Assembly (NCBI RefSeq): GCF_001563225.1
Contig: NZ_CP014206.1
Span: 2,418,001-2,482,000 of the forward strand
Origin: Pseudodesulfovibrio indicus
GTDB taxonomy: Bacteria; Desulfobacterota; Desulfovibrionia; Desulfovibrionales; Desulfovibrionaceae
Length of the DNA stretch: 64,000 nt
Reading direction: 5' to 3'
Shown here: piece after piece, positions 42,811 through 51,452 of the stretch
How positions within the stretch are numbered: position 1 is the first letter of the stretch
How the letters are laid out: every line of letters begins with the position of its first letter
Program-made: the position numbers and the translations under genes
Notes under the pieces: generated by a model
What the model saw: the letters and a program-made list of their open reading frames with translations, nothing else
Database searches by the model: none
Told to the model about the DNA's origin: nothing

Positions 42811-43599
42811 ATGCACAACGTCATCACCAGATCGACCGGCCTTGCCGGGCGCGTGTCGCGTTGCCTCGCGTCCGCGTCCCTGATTCTGCTCACGGCCACT
42901 CCGGCCCTGGCCCAGGAAGGGGCGCCGAGCCGCTCCGGCAGCGTGCTCAACATCCTGCTGCTGGGCGTGGTCGCCTATTTCCTGGTCCGCGCCTACCGGC
43001 GCAGGTCGGGCCACGGCAACGACCGGCAGGACCGACCCAAGCGGCCTGACATCCAGCCCCGCGACCTGCGCGGCACCGGCGGCGACGCGCCGCCTCCCGA
43101 CACTCCGGCGCAGAAACCCGTGGACCGTCACGAGGCGGCCCGCCGGACCTGGGACATGCTCAGCTCCCAGCCCGCCGATCCCGACCGGTCCGCCGACCGT
43201 CCGCAGCCCACCACCCCCACCGGACCCCCGTCCGCGCGGGCGGACGGCTTCGACGAGACGGAGTTCCTGGAGGGCGCGAAGCTCTTTTTCTCGCGTTACC
43301 AGCAGTCCGTGGGCGAGGAGGAGTTTCGGGACATCCGCGATTTCATGTCCGACGAGGTCTACGCCGAGGCCGTGGCGGGCCACCGCGAGCGCGCAGAGGT
43401 CATGCTGGTCACCGCCAGGCTCATGGAGCTGAAGCAGGAGAACGGCCAGACCGTGGCTTCGGTCTACTATGACGCGCAGCTCCGGGTGGGCGATGGCGGG
43501 CGGCCCGACAATCTGCGGACCGTCTGGGACTTCGCCCGCGACGACTCCGTGCCCGACGGGCTGTGGGTCCTGGAAAAAATCAACTCGATAGATCAATAA
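42811..43599 (+). CDS. Tim44-like domain membrane protein
   Basis: The 262-residue protein has a Sec signal peptide ending in ALA (residues 24-36), then a membrane helix (LNILLLGVVAYFLVRAYRRR), a low-complexity Pro/Asp/Arg linker, and a Tim44-like domain (about 147-262: FLEGAKLFFSRYQQS, then strands ending in LRTVWDFARD). Bacterial Tim44-like proteins are membrane-associated with no settled role. The ribosome site before ATG 42811 is weak and TTG at 42772 is in frame. Confidence 0.78.
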   Translation: MHNVITRSTGLAGRVSRCLASASLILLTATPALAQEGAPSRSGSVLNILLLGVVAYFLVRAYRRRSGHGNDRQDRPKRPDIQPRDLRGTGGDAPPPDTPAQKPVDRHEAARRTWDMLSSQPADPDRSADRPQPTTPTGPPSARADGFDETEFLEGAKLFFSRYQQSVGEEEFRDIRDFMSDEVYAEAVAGHRERAEVMLVTARLMELKQENGQTVASVYYDAQLRVGDGGRPDNLRTVWDFARDDSVPDGLWVLEKINSIDQ

Positions 43600-43641
43600 A
43601 AAGCGGTCTCCCTGGGAGGCCTGCCGTTTCCGGAGGGAAGA

Positions 43642-44367
43642 ATGGCGGATACCGTATTCAACCTGGATCAGCCTATGGGTACGCTCATCGACATTGCCGT
43701 GCGCGAGTTCGGCGAGGTCGGTTTCGAGACCGTGACCATCGGCGAGCATTCCCTGGAGGTGCTCCAGGTGAAGCAGATGCAGAAATACCTGGACAAGCTC
43801 GTGGACCGCACCCGGTCGGGCAAGAAGATCTCCCTGCCCCTGTGGGCCAAGGTCTGGCCCTCCTGCCTGATCCTCGGCTACACCCTGACCCGTTTCCCGT
43901 TCACCCCGGGCTGCTCCGTCCTGGAAGTGGGCGCGGGCTGCGCCGTGAACGGCATGGTCATGGCCCGGCTCGGCCTGGATGTGACCGTCACCGACGTCGA
44001 TCCCCACGCGCTGCTCTTCAGCCGGATCAACGTCCTCAAGAACGGGCTGGACGGCAAGATGGCCGTGCGCCGCGCCGACTTCACCAGGGACAACCTGGAC
44101 AGCCGTTTCGACTACATCATCGGCTGCGAGGTGCTCTACGAGGAGGCCGTGTACGAACCGCTGGTGGACTTCCTGGACGCCCACTTGGCGCAGACCCCGA
44201 CCGCCGAGATCCTCATGGCCATGGACAAGAAGCGGCTGGGCCGGAAGTTCTTCGACAAGGCGGGCGACAGCTACGCCATGATGAAGTCCGTGGCCAACTA
44301 CAAGGACAAGGAGACGGGCGAAGAGAACGTCATCAACCTGTTCCGCATGAAGAGGAAGGGCGCGTGA
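43642..44367 (+). CDS. SAM-dependent methyltransferase, METTL21-like
   Basis: The 241-residue protein follows the lysine-methyltransferase-16 family of seven-beta-strand enzymes: LPLWAKVWPSCLILGY before the fold, SAM motif I LEVGAGCAVNGMVMARLG near residue 94, VTVTDVDPHALLFSR for motif II, and GCEVLYEEAVYEPL, the place of the D/ExxY signature. Eukaryotic members methylate protein lysines. A protein substrate is therefore plausible but not shown here. Its TGA overlaps the ATG of the YcaO gene by one base, so the two are co-translated. Confidence 0.85.
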   Translation: MADTVFNLDQPMGTLIDIAVREFGEVGFETVTIGEHSLEVLQVKQMQKYLDKLVDRTRSGKKISLPLWAKVWPSCLILGYTLTRFPFTPGCSVLEVGAGCAVNGMVMARLGLDVTVTDVDPHALLFSRINVLKNGLDGKMAVRRADFTRDNLDSRFDYIIGCEVLYEEAVYEPLVDFLDAHLAQTPTAEILMAMDKKRLGRKFFDKAGDSYAMMKSVANYKDKETGEENVINLFRMKRKGA

Positions 44368-46091
44368 TGGAACTCAAGAGCTGTCTCAAGACCTTCACCA
44401 CCGACCTGGACAAGGCGTGCAGCCCGGTGGATACCGTGAAGCGGGTCAAGGCGATCCTCGACGAGAAGTGCGCGGGCGTGCTGGCCAAGACCGACCGCGT
44501 GGACACCGGCAGGCTGGGCATCCCCGTGTTCGTCAGCATCTGCGGCCCCGAGGCCCGCGAGATCATGCCCACCCGCAAGCAGATGGGCAAGGGCGCGTCC
44601 CCGGAGCAGGCCGAGGCGTCCGCCCTCATGGAGTTGGTGGAGCGGTTCTCCTACTTCAGCTTCTGGGGCGACCCGGACAATTTCACCGAGCTGACTTGGT
44701 CCGAGGCGCAGGCCAAATGGCCCGGACAGGTCATGGACATCGGCCAGGTGATCCGTTCCGTGAGCGAGGACATCGATCCGGACAAGGCGGTCCGGCTCAT
44801 GGACCTGATCCGCTGGCGGTTCCACCCGGCGCTCAACGTGTGTACCGGCGAGCGGGAGTACGTGCCCCTTGACTGGTTCAAGAAGCTCAACGAATTCAAC
44901 GGCTCTTCCGCGGGCAACACCTTCGAGGAGTCCATTGCCCAGGGTGCGTGCGAATTGGTGGAGCGGCACGTCTGCGCGGTCATCGACCGCACCCGGCAGA
45001 CCACCCCGACCATCGACCCGGCCACCTGCACCGACCCGGTCCTCAAGCGGCTGCTCGACTGTTTCGAGCAAAACGGCGTCAGCCTGATCCTCAAGGACTT
45101 CTCTTTGGGCTATCCGGTGCCCACCGTGGCGGCCGTGGCCTGGGACCGCAAGACCTTCCCCGCCCTGAGTGAGATCGTCTTCACCGCGGGCACGGCGGCG
45201 TCGCCGGTCAAGGCGGCCATCCGGGCCGTGACCGAGGTGGCGCAGCTGGCCGGAGACTTCGAGACCAGCCGGGTCTACGAGGCGTCAGGCCTGCCCAAGT
45301 TCACCGAGCTCTCCCAACTGGACTGGCTCAAGGAGGGCGAGACCGTGGCCCTCGACTCCCTGCCTTCGGTGGAGGACGCGGACATCTACAACGAGCTCAT
45401 GGGGCTGGCCGGAGGGCTGGCGGAGAAGGGCGATACCCTGTACGCCGTGGATACCCGGCACCCCGACCTGATGGTCACCGCCAACTACAACTTCGTGCCC
45501 GGCTTCGACTTCCGCGAGCGCACGCCCAACCGGTCCATCGGGTTGTTCGTGGGCCGCATCCTGGCCGAGGACGCGGACTTCGACGAGGCCCTGGAGGGGC
45601 TGGACGTGATCGAGGATGTCTATCCCGGCGCGTACTTCCTGCCGTTCTTCCGGGGGCTGCTCGCCCTGCGCATGGGCGACCTGCCGTACGCCGCCGACCG
45701 GTTCGAGGAATCCGTGCCGCTCCAGCCCGCCGACCCCGAGCGCGCCCTGGCCGTGTTCTACCAGGCCTATGCCCTGACCCAGATGGAGGAGTGGGAGGAC
45801 GCCGAGACGCTGCTCGGCGAGGCCGTCGCCCTGGACGACGAATGCCGCGAATTCTTCAACCTGCGCGGGGTTTCCCGGTTCAAGCAGGGGAATTTCGAGG
45901 CCGCCGCCGAGGACTTCCAGGCGTCCCTGAACATCGACAGCGGCTCGCCCCATGACCTGGCCAATCTCGGCCTGTGCCACAAGAACATGGGGAACGACGA
46001 GGTCGCGATGGATTACCTCCAGGCGGCCCTGGATATGGACCCGGCCCTGGACTACGCTCGTGAAAGTTTGAACGAACTCATGGAATCCTAG
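44367..46091 (+). CDS. YcaO-domain protein with C-terminal TPR repeats
   Basis: YcaO enzymes use ATP to activate peptide backbone amides, making azolines, thioamides or amidines. The 574-residue protein has a YcaO domain at about 40-370: KGASPEQAEASALMELVERFS, EESIAQGACELVERHVC and AAIRAVTEVAQ carry the Glu/Gln residues that hold Mg-ATP. The last 190 residues are TPR units (NLRGVSRFKQGNFEAAAEDF, NLGLCHKNMGNDEVAMDYL). There is no TfuA partner and no RiPP precursor beside it. Start overlaps the methyltransferase stop by one base. dsrC lies 211 bases downstream behind its own promoter. Modification of a cellular protein is the most natural guess; the target is unknown. Confidence 0.88.
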   Translation: MELKSCLKTFTTDLDKACSPVDTVKRVKAILDEKCAGVLAKTDRVDTGRLGIPVFVSICGPEAREIMPTRKQMGKGASPEQAEASALMELVERFSYFSFWGDPDNFTELTWSEAQAKWPGQVMDIGQVIRSVSEDIDPDKAVRLMDLIRWRFHPALNVCTGEREYVPLDWFKKLNEFNGSSAGNTFEESIAQGACELVERHVCAVIDRTRQTTPTIDPATCTDPVLKRLLDCFEQNGVSLILKDFSLGYPVPTVAAVAWDRKTFPALSEIVFTAGTAASPVKAAIRAVTEVAQLAGDFETSRVYEASGLPKFTELSQLDWLKEGETVALDSLPSVEDADIYNELMGLAGGLAEKGDTLYAVDTRHPDLMVTANYNFVPGFDFRERTPNRSIGLFVGRILAEDADFDEALEGLDVIEDVYPGAYFLPFFRGLLALRMGDLPYAADRFEESVPLQPADPERALAVFYQAYALTQMEEWEDAETLLGEAVALDDECREFFNLRGVSRFKQGNFEAAAEDFQASLNIDSGSPHDLANLGLCHKNMGNDEVAMDYLQAALDMDPALDYARESLNELMES

Positions 46092-46146
46092 TTCGTTAGG
46101 ATGGATTTACGGGCGGTGTTTTTTCGTTTTGAAATGAGTCTAGTGC

Positions 46147-46175
46147 TTGACAAGGTTTTGCAGGGGACGTAATGT
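46147..46175 (+). promoter_or_regulatory. Strong sigma-70-type promoter for dsrC
   Basis: A perfect TTGACA at 46147-46152 and TAATGT at 46170-46175 are separated by exactly 17 bases. Transcription would start near 46182, leaving a leader of about 120 bases before the dsrC start. The quality fits the high expression of DsrC in sulfate reducers. Confidence 0.75.
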
Positions 46176-46302
46176 CCCTCCACGGTTTTGAGCCGATCAT
46201 TGTTATTGCTATCTAAGCAGCGGATCGCTGTTTATACGGATAAGGTCGCTCCGGGCTTGGTTCGGGGCTACAGCAAGACAAACATCCACTTAGGAGGATA
46301 CA

Positions 46303-46620
46303 ATGGCTGTTGTTGAATTCCAGGGCTCTTCTTTCGAAGTTGACGAAGACGGCTTCCTGCAGAAATTTGAGGATTGGACCCCGGTTTGGGTCGAGTACGT
46401 CAAGGAATCCGAAGGTATCAAGGAGATCTCCGAAGATCACCAGAAGGTCATCGACTTCCTGCAGGACTACTACAAGAAGAACGGCATCGCCCCGATGGTC
46501 CGCATCCTCTCCAAGGTCACCGGCTTCAAGCTGAAGCAGATCTACGAACTGTTCCCGTCCGGACCCGGCAAGGGCGCCTGTAAGATGGCCGGCCTGCCCA
46601 AGCCCACCGGCTGCGTCTAG
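46303..46620 (+). CDS. dsrC: DsrC, sulfur-relay substrate of dissimilatory sulfite reductase
   Basis: DsrC carries the sulfur atom taken from sulfite by DsrAB as a trisulfide that is later reduced by the DsrMKJOP complex. The 105-residue protein has the DsrC/TusE/RspA fold with GAPMVRILSKVTG-like helix (GIAPMVRILSKVTG) and ends GACKMAGLPKPTGCV. Both redox cysteines are present: Cys93 and the penultimate Cys104, CX10C. This makes it a true DsrC and not a TusE-like form. ATG follows GGAGGA. It stands alone with its own promoter and terminator, away from dsrAB, as is usual in this group. Confidence 0.97.
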   Translation: MAVVEFQGSSFEVDEDGFLQKFEDWTPVWVEYVKESEGIKEISEDHQKVIDFLQDYYKKNGIAPMVRILSKVTGFKLKQIYELFPSGPGKGACKMAGLPKPTGCV

Positions 46621-46642
46621 TTCTCGACCGAACTCGACTGTC

Positions 46643-46673
46643 AAAGGCGGGAGCTTCGGCCCCCGCCTTTTTT
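46643..46673 (+). terminator. Rho-independent terminator after dsrC
   Basis: GGCGGG and CCCGCC close a loop of ten bases, preceded by AAA and followed by six T, 25 bases past the dsrC stop. Confidence 0.87.
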
Positions 46674-46811
46674 GCTGCCCCGACAGCGGCTTTCGGCGGG
46701 CGGCGGGAATCCCTGTGCCGGCCCGGAAAAAGCCTAAAATTTCCCTTGCCAAGCAGTGTGGCAGTGCGTATAAGACCGAGTTCCACGCAAAAATAATGAC
46801 AGGAGAAAGTC

Positions 46812-47039
46812 ATGAAAAACGATATTCATCCCAAGACTTACAAGGCCAAAGTTCGTTGCCACTGCGGTTACGAGGCCGAGCTGCTGACCACCAAGGGTGA
46901 GGAGTTCGAAGTGGAAATCTGCGCCAACTGCCATCCCTTCTACACCGGCAAGCAGCGCTTCGTTGACACCGCTGGCCGCATCGACCGTTTCCGCAAGAAG
47001 TACGGCGATCTGAGCACCCTGGCTGCAAAGTCCAAGTAG
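46812..47039 (+). CDS. rpmE: 50S ribosomal protein L31
   Basis: L31 bridges the large and small subunits. The 75-residue protein has the zinc-type cysteines CHCGYE near residue 14 and [12 protein letters not shown] near 36, the form made when zinc is plentiful. The start region MKNDIHPKT is diagnostic. ATG has AGGAGAAAG upstream. It is followed by a long hairpin terminator. Confidence 0.96.
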   Translation: MKNDIHPKTYKAKVRCHCGYEAELLTTKGEEFEVEICANCHPFYTGKQRFVDTAGRIDRFRKKYGDLSTLAAKSK

Positions 47040-47066
47040 CTGCTTTTTTCGGCGAAAGCCGAGACC

Positions 47067-47112
47067 ATATGCCTTCGTCGGGTCGTACGCCCTGCGGAGG
47101 CATATTGTTTTA
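47067..47112 (+). terminator. Hairpin terminator after rpmE
   Basis: ATATGCCT and AGGCATAT enclose an imperfect inner stem (CGTCGGG with CCCTGCG), followed by TGTTTTATT. It lies 27 bases past the rpmE stop. Confidence 0.6.
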
Positions 47113-47212
47113 TTCGGCGGACTTTACAATCGGTTCGGGAGTTCTTAATTTCACTTGTTGTGAAATGAGCAATTCGACCGATTCAGGGTTTTCATCACCG
47201 GAGGGTAACTGC

Positions 47213-48166
47213 TTGAATTTGCGAGGACTCTTGACCTTGGCTGCGCCCCAGGCCGTGGGCGGGCAGGCTGTGATCGAAGGCGTCATGATGCGCGCCAAGG
47301 ACCATCTCGCCATCGCCATCCGCAAGGCGGACGGACAGATCGTCACCGACGTCCGCCCGTGGTTCACATTGGTCAAGCATCCCTTGCTCAAGAAACCCTT
47401 CCTGCGCGGATTCCCGGTGCTCATGGAAACCATGGTCAACGGGATCAAGGCCCTGAACTATTCCGCGGTCCAGGCCGCCGACGACACCGACGAAGAGGGC
47501 GGCGAACTGACCACCTGGCACCTGGTCCTGACCATGGTGCTGGCGCTGGGCGCCGCGCTCGGCCTGTTCGTTGTCCTGCCGCACTTCCTGTCCGTGGGCA
47601 TGGAGATGCTCGGCCTGGGCGGCGACGTGGACTCCTTGAGCTTCCACGCCTGGGACGGGCTGATCAAGATGATCGTCTTCGTCGGCTACATCCTGGCCAT
47701 TTCCTATATCCCGGACATCCGCCGGGTTTTCCAGTACCACGGGGCCGAGCACAAGGTCATCTGGACCTGGGAGGAGGGCAGGGAGCTTTCCCCGGCCTCC
47801 AGCCGGTTCTTCAGCCGCCTCCACCCGCGCTGCGGGACCGCCTTCCTGCTATTCGTGCTGGCGGTCTCCATCATGCTGTACGCGGTGCTGGTCCCCTGGC
47901 TGCTGACCTTCTATTCGCCCGAAAATTTCATCGTCAAGCACCTGTACATCGTCGGCATGAAGCTCTTTCTCATGATTCCGGTCAGCTGCGTGGCCTACGA
48001 GATGATCAAGTTCGCCGGAAAGTACAGCAAGAACGGGTTGTGCAAGCTGATGTGCTGGCCCGGGCTGATGATGCAGATGCTGACCACCAAGGAACCAGAC
48101 GACAGCCAGCTTGAGGTGGCCATCGCCGCCCTGCGCTGCGCGGTTAACGCCGAGGAGTGCCGATAA
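47213..48166 (+). CDS. DUF1385 (YqhQ-like) membrane protein
   Basis: The 317-residue protein begins [35 protein letters not shown], the DUF1385 signature, and has about four membrane segments. [17 protein letters not shown] and [14 protein letters not shown] are the other hallmarks. The family is widespread, nearly always next to prfA as here, but its function is not known. The frame is open from 47069; TTG at 47213 has GGAGGG at seven bases and starts exactly at the conserved region. Its TAA overlaps the prfA ATG by one base. Confidence 0.88.
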   Translation: MNLRGLLTLAAPQAVGGQAVIEGVMMRAKDHLAIAIRKADGQIVTDVRPWFTLVKHPLLKKPFLRGFPVLMETMVNGIKALNYSAVQAADDTDEEGGELTTWHLVLTMVLALGAALGLFVVLPHFLSVGMEMLGLGGDVDSLSFHAWDGLIKMIVFVGYILAISYIPDIRRVFQYHGAEHKVIWTWEEGRELSPASSRFFSRLHPRCGTAFLLFVLAVSIMLYAVLVPWLLTFYSPENFIVKHLYIVGMKLFLMIPVSCVAYEMIKFAGKYSKNGLCKLMCWPGLMMQMLTTKEPDDSQLEVAIAALRCAVNAEECR

Positions 48167-49233
48167 TGTTTGGCAAGCTAGAAGAGATTGAGGAAAAATA
48201 CGTCGAGCTGGAGCAGGAGCTGGCCGAGCCCGACATTTTCAACGACCAGGAGCGGTACAAGAAGGTCTCCAAGGCGCACGCCGATCTCGGCGACGTCGTC
48301 GAGGTCTTCCGCCGCTACAAGCAGCTCTCCAAGGACCTTGAGGACAACCGCGAGATGATGGCCGATTCGGACGCCGACATCCGCGAGATGGCCAAGGCCG
48401 AGATCGAGGAGATCGAGGAGCAGTTGCCCGCCCTGGAGGAAGAACTCAAGCTCCTGCTGCTGCCCAAGGACCCCATGGACGAGAAGAACATCATTCTCGA
48501 AATCCGGGCCGGCACCGGCGGCGACGAGGCCGCCCTGTTCGCGGCGGACGTCTACCGCATGTACTGCCGCTACGCCGAAATCAACCACTGGAAGGTCGAG
48601 GAGATGAGCTCCAACCCCACCGGTTCCGGCGGCTACAAGGAAGTCATCGCCTCCATCGCGGGCGACAAGGTCTACAGCAAGCTGAAATACGAGTCCGGCA
48701 CCCATCGGGTGCAGCGCGTCCCGGCCACCGAATCCCAGGGCCGCATCCACACTTCGGCCATCACCGTGGCCATCATGCCCGAGGCCGAAGAGGTGGACGT
48801 GGACATCCGGCCCGAGGACCTGCGCGTGGACGTGTTCCGCTCTTCCGGTCCCGGCGGCCAGTCGGTCAACACCACGGACTCGGCCATCCGCGTGACCCAT
48901 ATTCCCTCCGGGCTGATCGTCATCTGCCAGGACGAGAAATCGCAGCACAAGAACAAGGCCAAGGCCCTCAAGGTCCTGCGCTCCCGCCTGCTCCAGATCG
49001 AACAGGACAAGGCCAAGGCCGAGGAAGAGGCCGCCCGCCGCAGCCAGGTCGGCTCCGGCGACCGGTCCGAGCGCATCCGCACCTACAACTATCCCCAGGG
49101 CCGCGTGTCCGACCACCGCATCAACCTGACCCTGCACAAGCTCCCCCAGATCATGGAGGGCGAGCTGCAGGAGCTCACCGACGCCCTGGTCAGCCATTTC
49201 CAGGCCGAGGCGCTGAAGCGGCAGGGCGATTAA
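48166..49233 (+). CDS. prfA: Peptide chain release factor 1
   Basis: RF1 ends translation at UAA and UAG. The 355-residue protein has the codon-reading tripeptide Pro-Ala-Thr (VPATESQGR) near residue 186 and the catalytic Gly230-Gly231-Gln232 in [14 protein letters not shown]. The ATG at 48166 has GAGGAG upstream. The methyltransferase that modifies its Gln follows 19 bases later. Confidence 0.97.
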   Translation: MFGKLEEIEEKYVELEQELAEPDIFNDQERYKKVSKAHADLGDVVEVFRRYKQLSKDLEDNREMMADSDADIREMAKAEIEEIEEQLPALEEELKLLLLPKDPMDEKNIILEIRAGTGGDEAALFAADVYRMYCRYAEINHWKVEEMSSNPTGSGGYKEVIASIAGDKVYSKLKYESGTHRVQRVPATESQGRIHTSAITVAIMPEAEEVDVDIRPEDLRVDVFRSSGPGGQSVNTTDSAIRVTHIPSGLIVICQDEKSQHKNKAKALKVLRSRLLQIEQDKAKAEEEAARRSQVGSGDRSERIRTYNYPQGRVSDHRINLTLHKLPQIMEGELQELTDALVSHFQAEALKRQGD

Positions 49234-49252
49234 CGGTTCGCCGGAATACCCC

Positions 49253-50104
49253 GTGTCTCCCACCATCAGGGAAGTCATTCAAGAAAGCGAGTCCCGCCTC
49301 TCCGGCGTGGACTCGCCTCGTTTGAGCGCCGAACTGCTCTTGGCCCACGCCCTCGGCTGCCCGCGCCTGACCCTGACGCTTGACCGCGACAGGGCGCTTT
49401 CCGATCACGAGCTGGCCTCGGTCGAAGCGCTGATCCGCCGCCGGGAAGGGGGCGAACCCGTGGCCTACATCCTCGGCACCAGGGAGTTCTACGGGTTGGA
49501 CTTCCTCGTCACCCCCGCAGTGCTCATCCCCAGGCCCGAGACCGAACACATCGTGGAAGAGGTCGAGAAGGCCTTCGACAAGCGAGCCGAATTCCGCTTC
49601 GCGGACCTGGGTACCGGGTCCGGCATCCTGGCCGTGACCATCGCCACGCTCTTCCCCGGGGCGAGCGGGGTGGCCGTGGACATCAGCGCCGAGGCGCTGG
49701 CCGTGGCCGAAGAAAACGCCAAGGCCCACGGCGTGGCCGACCGCATCGATTTCCAACGGCTCGATTTCACGAGAGAAACGGTTGAGGGAGAGTTCGACCT
49801 TATCGTTTCCAACCCGCCCTATGTGACGCAAAGGGAGTTCGAGGAGGCAAGCCGCGAGGTCACGGCCTTCGAGCCGACGGGCGCGCTGGTCAGCGGCGAG
49901 GACGGGCTGGATCACGTCCGGGCCATGCTCCCCGGAATCGTCACCTCGCTGAAACACGGCGGCCGGCTGCTCATGGAAATCGGTTTCGGGCAAGGGGATG
50001 CAATCGTGAGAATCATTACCAATAATTATTCGATATTTGATGAAGTTACGGTCCTCAAGGACCTGGCGGGATTGGACCGCGTGGTGTCTACGAAAAGATT
50101 ATAA
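49253..50104 (+). CDS. prmC: Release factor glutamine methyltransferase
   Basis: PrmC (HemK) N5-methylates the Gln of the release-factor GGQ loop. The 283-residue protein has the helical N-terminal domain, the SAM loop ADLGTGSGILAV and the active-site NPPY at residues 187-190. The start is GTG at 49253 with a weak ribosome site; coupling to prfA is likely. Confidence 0.94.
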   Translation: MSPTIREVIQESESRLSGVDSPRLSAELLLAHALGCPRLTLTLDRDRALSDHELASVEALIRRREGGEPVAYILGTREFYGLDFLVTPAVLIPRPETEHIVEEVEKAFDKRAEFRFADLGTGSGILAVTIATLFPGASGVAVDISAEALAVAEENAKAHGVADRIDFQRLDFTRETVEGEFDLIVSNPPYVTQREFEEASREVTAFEPTGALVSGEDGLDHVRAMLPGIVTSLKHGGRLLMEIGFGQGDAIVRIITNNYSIFDEVTVLKDLAGLDRVVSTKRL

Positions 50105-50238
50105 TCTCAGAAATGCAACACCTCACCCCGTTTCGTTGTTGTAAAAATACAAAGATTTGCGGGAATACAACAACGGTCGGGATGGCGTTTTGTTCGGATT
50201 AATCAATGGTTTCGCATAGATATAAGTCTACTTGCCTG

Positions 50239-50254
50239 TGGCATTATTCTTGCT
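50239..50254 (+). promoter_or_regulatory. Candidate sigma-54 promoter for lpxC
   Basis: TGGCATTATTCTTGCT has GG and GC exactly ten bases apart, the fixed -24/-12 spacing, and matches TGGCA-N6-TTGCT closely. It lies 33 bases before the lpxC start. I did not find an upstream enhancer site by eye in the gap after prmC. Confidence 0.65.
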
Positions 50255-50286
50255 ATTTTGTGACTGGTTAATCAACCGGAGGAATA

Positions 50287-51204
50287 ATGTCTCAGACAAC
50301 TATACATAGATCAGTACGTTGCACCGGAATCGGGCTCCACAGCGGAAGGCAGGTGGACATGGTCCTGCGTCCGGCCGCCGAGGACACCGGGATCCTGTTC
50401 TCCCTACGCAACGGTTCAGGTTCCACTTTTCTGACTCCCGCCCCGTCCCTGGTCGTGGAGACCAGCCTGGCCACGGTGCTGGGCGACGGCCGCGAGACCC
50501 TGGCCACCGTCGAACATCTGCTCGCCGCCATAAACGGCATGGGCATCGACAACATCCACATCGAGGTTTCCGGCAAGGAGCTGCCCATCATGGACGGCAG
50601 CGCCGCCTCTTTCGTCTACCTGCTCAAGCAGGCGGGCATCCGCAAGCTGAACAAGTCCCGCAAGGTCCTGGCCATCAAGAAGGCCGTCGAATTCGAGCAG
50701 GACGGCAAGTACATCAAGGCGACCCCCTACGACGGGCTGCGCCTGGACTACACCATCAATTTCGCGCATCCGCTCATCGGCCGCCAGCAGATGGTCCTGG
50801 AGATCACCCCCGAGAATTTCGCCCAGCATCTCGCCAAGGCGCGGACGTTCGGTTTCCTCAAGGAAGTCGATTACCTGCATGCCAACGGCCTGGCCCTTGG
50901 CGGGTCCCTGGACAATGCGGTGGTCCTGGACGAGTACAACATCCTGAACGCCGAAGGCCTCCGCTTCCAGGACGAGTTCGTGCGCCACAAGATGCTGGAC
51001 TTTGTCGGCGACATGGCCATCTTCGGATCGCGCCTGCAGGGGCATTTCGAGGTCTTCGCCTCCGGTCACGCCCTGAACAACGCCTTCCTGCGCCACCTAG
51101 ACGAAAACCGCGACCTGTATCTTGAAGAGAAGGTCGGGGAGTCCGCGGTTGTCGAGGAATCCCTCGGAACCGAGCGGCTGCGTCCGGTCAGCGCCGTGGC
51201 CTAG
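50287..51204 (+). CDS. lpxC: UDP-3-O-acyl-N-acetylglucosamine deacetylase
   Basis: LpxC is the zinc enzyme that commits the cell to lipid A synthesis. The 305-residue protein has VEHLLAAINGMGIDN with the first zinc His near residue 78, ELPIMDGSAASF, FVRHKMLDFVGDMA with His and Asp ligands, and GHALNNAFL with the catalytic His. ATG follows GGAGGAATA. It stands as a single gene with a sigma-54-like promoter and its own terminator. Confidence 0.96.
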   Translation: MSQTTIHRSVRCTGIGLHSGRQVDMVLRPAAEDTGILFSLRNGSGSTFLTPAPSLVVETSLATVLGDGRETLATVEHLLAAINGMGIDNIHIEVSGKELPIMDGSAASFVYLLKQAGIRKLNKSRKVLAIKKAVEFEQDGKYIKATPYDGLRLDYTINFAHPLIGRQQMVLEITPENFAQHLAKARTFGFLKEVDYLHANGLALGGSLDNAVVLDEYNILNAEGLRFQDEFVRHKMLDFVGDMAIFGSRLQGHFEVFASGHALNNAFLRHLDENRDLYLEEKVGESAVVEESLGTERLRPVSAVA

Positions 51205-51224
51205 TTGGTCATCCCTGAGGACTG

Positions 51225-51255
51225 AAAAAGCCCGCCAATCGGCGGGCTTTTTTTT
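51225..51255 (+). terminator. Rho-independent terminator after lpxC
   Basis: AAAAAGCCCGCC, AATC loop, GGCGGGCTTTTTTTTT. It lies 20 bases past the stop. The next 194 bases to 51452 hold no feature I can support. Confidence 0.9.
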
Positions 51256-51452
51256 GGCATATTTCCCTTTTCAGAAGCCGAACGGTGCGCAGCTATGGAA
51301 AAGGCACCGCAGGCGCGGAAGAGGGAGGCGAGAGCGCCGTGGGCCGCGAAGCGGCTTTCAACGTCCGACTTTCTTTTTCCAGGAGATGAATGACTGGTTC
51401 CTGTTTGGTTGTTGCCGCGCTCAAAATCTTGTTGGGCGGAGGCTGAGAGCGC

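Noticed and set aside
43563..46091. 842-codon single gene joining methyltransferase region and YcaO
   Set aside because: The upstream 268 codons are the shadow of the methyltransferase gene; the YcaO protein starts at 44367.
51259..51452. Possible small gene or RNA between lpxC and the flagellar operon end
   Set aside because: Short frames lack ribosome sites and no stable conserved structure was evident.
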